Source of the DNA: Riptortus pedestris
Lineage: Eukaryota > Arthropoda > Insecta > Hemiptera > Alydidae
Assembly (NCBI GenBank): GCA_019009955.1
Contig: CM032232.1
Span: forward strand, 68,684,501-68,748,500
Length of the DNA stretch: 64,000 bases
Direction of reading: 5' to 3'
Both the position numbers and the translations under genes were made by a program. Every line of letters begins with the position of its first letter. Within the stretch, counting starts at the first letter, position 1. Below the pieces are notes generated by a model. It ran no database searches and was not told the origin of the DNA. It saw only the letters and a program-made list of their open reading frames with translations. This document shows, piece after piece, positions 60,296 to 64,000 of this stretch.

Positions 60296-60920
60296 CAGGG
60301 TGGTCCACGGGAAACGGACGGTTTTAAAATAATAATTACTCTGTTAGTTTTGAAGACAGACACATTTTATTTACACAAAAATAAAGCTGAATTTATGCCA
60401 TTTTTAAAAAATACATTACTTTATTTTTTAAAAATAACATCACTTAAATGGCGGCCATAATCAAGTCCTTATGTAAGATACGTATTGTTGTGGTCTTACT
60501 CAGCCCAAGTTCAGTTGCATGGTGTCTAGCAGAACGGCCGGGGCAGCGCAGAATCGCCTCACTCACTCTGTCCACGTTTTGTGGCGTGCGTGCCGACCGA
60601 GCAGGTGGCTTTGTTTTCATAACAGAACCCGTGGATCTAAATGAATTTACCCACCTTAGAATGGTATTCCTATTCGGTATTTCACTATGATGTCAAATAT
60701 GAAAAAACGCCTGAAACATCGTTGAGTTTCAACTACTGATTCACCACATTTTATAAATGTGTCGTATGCAAACACGCGAGGATCTTTCGTCCACAGCGGT
60801 ATAATGGCGACTGGATGGCAGGTGATGGGGAGTCGAGTGACCTTGACGGCGCGTTTCCCCCTCCACCAGCCGCCCAGTACTGTGCGATTCAAAACCGCCC
60901 CTTTCCCCTGGACCACCCTG
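60296..60920 (-). mobile_element. Deleted Tc1/mariner-superfamily element
   Basis: A 625-bp element between TA dinucleotides (60294-60295 and 60921-60922), with inverted ends of about 30 bp starting CAGGGTGGTCCA. TA targets mark Tc1/mariner. It keeps only the N-terminal third of a transposase gene (next entry), so it is an internally deleted, non-autonomous copy. Confidence 0.85.
60444..60805 (-). pseudogene. Mariner-like transposase N-terminal HTH fragment, frameshifted
   Basis: Minus strand. The frame from about 60805 reads IPLWTKDPRVFAYDTFIKCG, then ESVVETQRCFRRFF. After a frameshift near 60690-60700 it continues PNRNTILRWVNSFRSTGSV, then a proline/arginine hinge, NVDRVSEAILRCPGRSARHH and GLSKTTTIRILHKDL to a stop at 60446-60444. 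This order (ESV..TQR.FR..F, NTI.RWV..FR.TGS, then a second HTH with V..A..R.P.RS.R..A..LG.S..T..RIL..DL) is the paired helix-turn-helix DNA-binding part seen in many arthropod mariner/IS630-like transposases. The catalytic DD(D/E) domain is missing. The presumed start codon appears as ATT ATA, so initiation may also be lost. The fragment ends 150 bp before the left TIR. Confidence 0.75.
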
Positions 60921-60922
60921 TA

Positions 60923-61929
60923 TTTCTAAGGATCAATGGACTGGCGTTAGAATATGAATATTTAGGCGCAGATTGATCAACGGTCGGATACAAAGGAAGC
61001 AAATAACTATGCGTTGAACTGGATTTACGATTAATTATCGCTAACTGTCGAATTACATACAGACGGACATGCACTTTTCATTCTTAGTGGCAGGGCTCGT
61101 TACGGTAGCACTATCTCTCAGCTTGCATTAAGATATTCTGCATATGGATAGAGTCCTGAGGGATTGTGTGTGGGGAGGGGGATGAAAAAGTAGGAATCAT
61201 TCAGAAGGTTTGAAAGGCTCGTAAGTCGCTGCCTACCCAATCCAATGCACCCCCATATATTTTTGCATCCCACATTACAGTCACGTATTTGTCAAGGGGC
61301 GGGGAATATAACCTCTACAAACATAACCCTCTTATTGTATTTTGAATTGTTAACGAGTCGCTTTTAGCACAGCGTTTATCGCTTCCGTCGACTTTTTTAA
61401 CTGCAGCGTTTTTCAAATTTTAATGTTGTTAAATGCTTTCTTAAAATGTCTAAATTGCGATTATGTAATTTTTCCAGTTATACGCAAATCTAACGGAATT
61501 TGGATTTTACGACGTTTGGCCTACAAGTAATTGTTTGAGCCGATTTGTTTCATATTCAGAAATACCTGTTCGATTTGGTGTTATCTAGATAAGCGTAATT
61601 TTAGCAAATGTAAGCTATACAAAAAAAAATGAATTCGTAAAGCAATGAGTTATTTTGGTTTAAATATTATTGGTTAAAGAATATAATGCTTAAAAAGAAG
61701 CTTCTGAAGATCAAAAGGTTTGTATTTCTTTTTGCTTGATATCTACCTTCATCATCTTTATTAGAAAAATAAAATATAGCAATTATTAGTAGCTTTTGGG
61801 AGTGTTTGGCAATGTATAAACTTTGAGGGGTGGAATTATAGACACTAATATGTAAATTTAAAAAAAAATCTGCTTGTGCGTTGTAGCACATAGGGAAATT
61901 TTTGCAGCCGTCAAAGAGTAAGGTAATAA
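60923..61929. other. Unannotated spacer
   Basis: No feature recognised. Confidence 0.4.
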
Positions 61930-61977
61930 ACTAAAAATCTATAACGCATGGGCTGCGCAAAATAAGCAGATTTCCCT
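61930..61977 (-). mobile_element. Family A 3'-end fragment
   Basis: Hairpin CGCATGGGCTGCG and TAAGCAGATTTCCCTCA only, without TGACGG consensus. Confidence 0.45.
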
Positions 61978-62919
61978 CACCCTGGCCATCTCATCCCAAC
62001 AATATACTGATTTTTCATAAGGTATGAATTTATTATTAATGGATTTTTTGATTTTCGCGTTATTAACTTCAGTAAAGAGTGGTTTGATGGCATAAATAAT
62101 AAATTTATATAAAAAAAAATTATCCGACGTCGGTTAATATCTACCAGAACAACGAAAAAGAAGAAAACTCACTAAGGATATTAAGGCTGGAGATTCCACT
62201 GAGGCTCTATATGCTTAGAAGCGGAGAATGTTGAAGATAGAATATTATTTTAACCCTGAGACAATGAAGCGATCAGTAACAAAACAAAGGTGTTTCCACA
62301 AACAACCGCTAATATCAACAAGATGGCAATTTGAATAGAAACCCATAAAAGCACAAGGTTAACCACGAGCTAAAAAAGTTTGTCCCATTCAAATATATGC
62401 TCGCAATTCTAAACCTTATTAAGGAAATTTGAAAGGACGTGGGATCAATAGCGTGGACACATGGGAATATAATCAGTCACATAAAAGACAAAAATAAAAA
62501 AACTAATTAACATGAAGAAATGCTAAATACAATATCTATAAAATAAAATGTTCTGCCACTAACAAACTTTATATTGGAGAATCTTTCCAAGAGTTTAAAA
62601 CATGGCTATGCTTCTTCCGTAAGCAATGTACTCTTCACCATTTTTAAAGTACCAATGTAATCACCTTATTTACAATTTCTCATTCTGGTTAGTCTTCTCA
62701 TGGTAGCGTCGGTGGTAAGGTCGAATCATTTTACAGTATTTGTACTGCCCCAGATGAGGACTTGAAACATGTGGGTATTAAATAAGCGAAAGATGTTCAG
62801 TTTTTATTTATTTTTTTTTTTTTTTCACTTTTGACCTTTCTCCAGTTTATCTACAATAAAAATTAGAATATTCGTTTGTCTCAAAAAAAATATATATTTT
62901 TCAATATACGGGTATGTTT
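61978..62919. other. Unannotated spacer
   Basis: Poly(T) at 62808-62826; otherwise nothing recognised. Confidence 0.4.
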
Positions 62920-63282
62920 ATATTGATTGATATTTATTTATACAGAAGAACCCGCGACTAGGAGTTTTGGCTGAAAATTTAACAATGTTAAATAAAAAGA
63001 AAATGTTAGAAAAATAACAAAAAACTGAATCAACAAAAATACAATTAAACACAATAAATAAACATCAAGTACAAGCAATAAAGACAACAAATGAACTTTA
63101 GGCTAGTAATAAAGACAACAATTTAAAATGGTTTTAACAAAAAAATTATCTTATTCCTATACAATTATATTACTATTCCTAGTACATTTATATTACTTAA
63201 AATTTCTCAAAATTATATTCCTTAAATTTATCAAAATTATATTACTTAAAATTTCTCAGTTAGTCAACATCAAAAAGGAGAG
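62920..63282 (-). mobile_element. 3' UTR and end of a LINE
   Basis: In minus sense this follows the ORF2 stop, is very A/T-rich with repeated TTTTAAGTAATATAA-like phrases, and ends CCTAGTCGCGGGTTCTTCTG, TATAAATAAATA and an A-rich tail. The ending matches the LINE tail at positions 1-95. Confidence 0.55.
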
Positions 63283-63650
63283 TTAATTTTTGTAAAACAA
63301 ATTCAATTTTTTAATGTGATTTTGTATATTGCCGATATGTGGGCTCTTGTCTGTAAGAAGTTCGCACATGTTATGTGGAGTCTTTAAGTATTCAATGTTC
63401 CTGGAGTTAGTCAGTATTTGTTTAATGACTAAATGGCTCTGGCATGTTCTGTATAGAGGTCTTTCTGTCCATGTCATGAGGTATAAGTGCGTTAAATGTG
63501 ATTGTCCTATCCTAAGTCTCGTTAGTGCAACTTCGTCACGTCTACTGGATGGCCGCTCGATTATACAAGACTTTATTTATGATTTTTGATGCCAATTTAT
63601 CACTACATGTCTTCATGTAATTTACGGTTCACACTGCACTGTGATTCCGA
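63283..63650 (-). pseudogene. LINE ORF2 C-terminal end (after the RNase H region)
   Basis: Minus strand: one frame from about 63570 to the stop TAA at 63285-63283 reads SSRRDEVALTRLRIGQSHLT, HLYLMTWTERPLYRTCQSHL, VIKQILTNSR and on to NHIKKLNLFYKN. The RR(D/E)EV.LTRLRIGH.(H/R)LTH.YL(M/L)...C..C...L(T)VKHIL..C block ending in a ...LFY.I/N tail is the usual C-terminus of ORF2 in Jockey/I/R1-type non-LTR retrotransposons that carry RNase H. Here several cysteines and histidines are replaced or shifted. Upstream, a second frame (SDKLASKIINKVLYNR) continues the similarity, so at least one frameshift occurs near 63570. 5' truncated or cut by decay; not functional. Confidence 0.7.
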
Positions 63651-64000
63651 CAGACGTTCGCCTAGAAACCACTTGGATAAAACTGATTTACACATCTAGC
63701 ACCTTGAGCACAATAAAAATAAATTTAAGAAGAAACTATGTATCTCCCCAAGATATGGTCTCGGGAGAGCCCCGTTTATAAGTGCATAGCCCATATTCAT
63801 CAACATATTCTTATATTACTCAGGAGAACAGGCAGGGCCTTGCTTTAGAGGTTGACTGACATCCAGAGCAACAAACCAAAGCAACAAGTTTCTCTAGTTT
63901 AAAAGAAAAACGAATTAACCAGAAATATTTAACAGCTGACGTTGTGACCCACTAATAAAGAAAATGTGCGTGTCAATTGAGGCCCAGGAAGGTGTTCGTT
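63651..64000. other. Unannotated end of window
   Basis: If the LINE continues upstream (minus sense) it would lie here, but I see no convincing RNase H or RT motif. Confidence 0.35.

Noticed and set aside
60448..60690. An 80-codon plus-strand frame
   Set aside because: It is the antisense of the mariner-like HTH fragment, which gives a much more meaningful reading on the minus strand.

Overview
The window looks like non-genic, repeat-dominated DNA from an AT-rich animal genome, most likely an invertebrate and plausibly an arthropod. Reasons: DINE-1/Helentron-like elements, canonical Helitrons, hAT and piggyBac-type MITEs, a mariner-like fragment of a kind common in arthropods, a tRNA-derived SINE, and very many (AT)n, (GT)n and (GA)n microsatellites. 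The species is an inference I cannot narrow. I found no intact host protein gene, no genuine tRNA or rRNA gene and no prokaryotic feature. Every coding piece I recognise is a broken transposon gene: a LINE ORF1 start (minus, about 4.0-4.5 kb), an RTE-like reverse transcriptase scrap (47.7 kb), a mariner-like transposase N-terminus (minus, 60.4-60.8 kb) and the C-terminal end of a LINE ORF2 (minus, 63.3-63.65 kb).

The dominant family, called family A here, has about 28 full or partial copies on both strands and supplies most of the recognisable repeats. A full copy is about 600-750 bp. It opens with a short palindrome built on AGCAGATTTCCC, carries an internal (AT)n or (GT)n tract, and closes with the inverted subterminal motif GGGAAATCTGCT, a small hairpin (ACGCAG/CTGCGT) and GACGGACTTTT. 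Subterminal inverted repeats, a 3' hairpin, a microsatellite core and T-rich flanks are the known design of non-autonomous Helentrons (DINE-1/HINE). Copies share the 5' two thirds but carry one of about four different 3' modules, all joined just after the same ATATTTGCATTTTT stretch.

The second family, B, consists of five Helitron-like elements at 25.3-28.0, 31.0-32.6, 32.6-33.7, 33.8-35.3 and 48.6-50.0 kb. They begin TC, end in a hairpin plus CTAG, sit between A and T without target duplication, and several contain about 298-bp tandem units. All five lie inside family A copies, four of them in the (AT)n core. One of them is itself interrupted by a hAT MITE, giving a three-level nest at 25.2-28.5 kb. 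The elements at 32.6-33.7 and 33.8-35.3 kb are head to head and form a large inverted repeat.

Other elements with clear boundaries are two hAT MITEs with perfect 8-bp target duplications (26.0 and 38.9 kb), a piggyBac-type MITE with TTAA duplications and an array of small palindromes (36.7 kb), a solo LTR with a 4-bp duplication (12.1-12.65 kb), TIR elements at 18.1 and 30.1 kb, and six or seven copies of a tRNA-derived SINE, three with 12-13-bp duplications. Long stretches between them (for example 4.8-7.6, 18.4-20.9, 39.96-41.5, 41.7-44.7 and 57.1-58.5 kb) show no gene or repeat I can support. The genes do not work together as a pathway; the window is best read as an insertion history.
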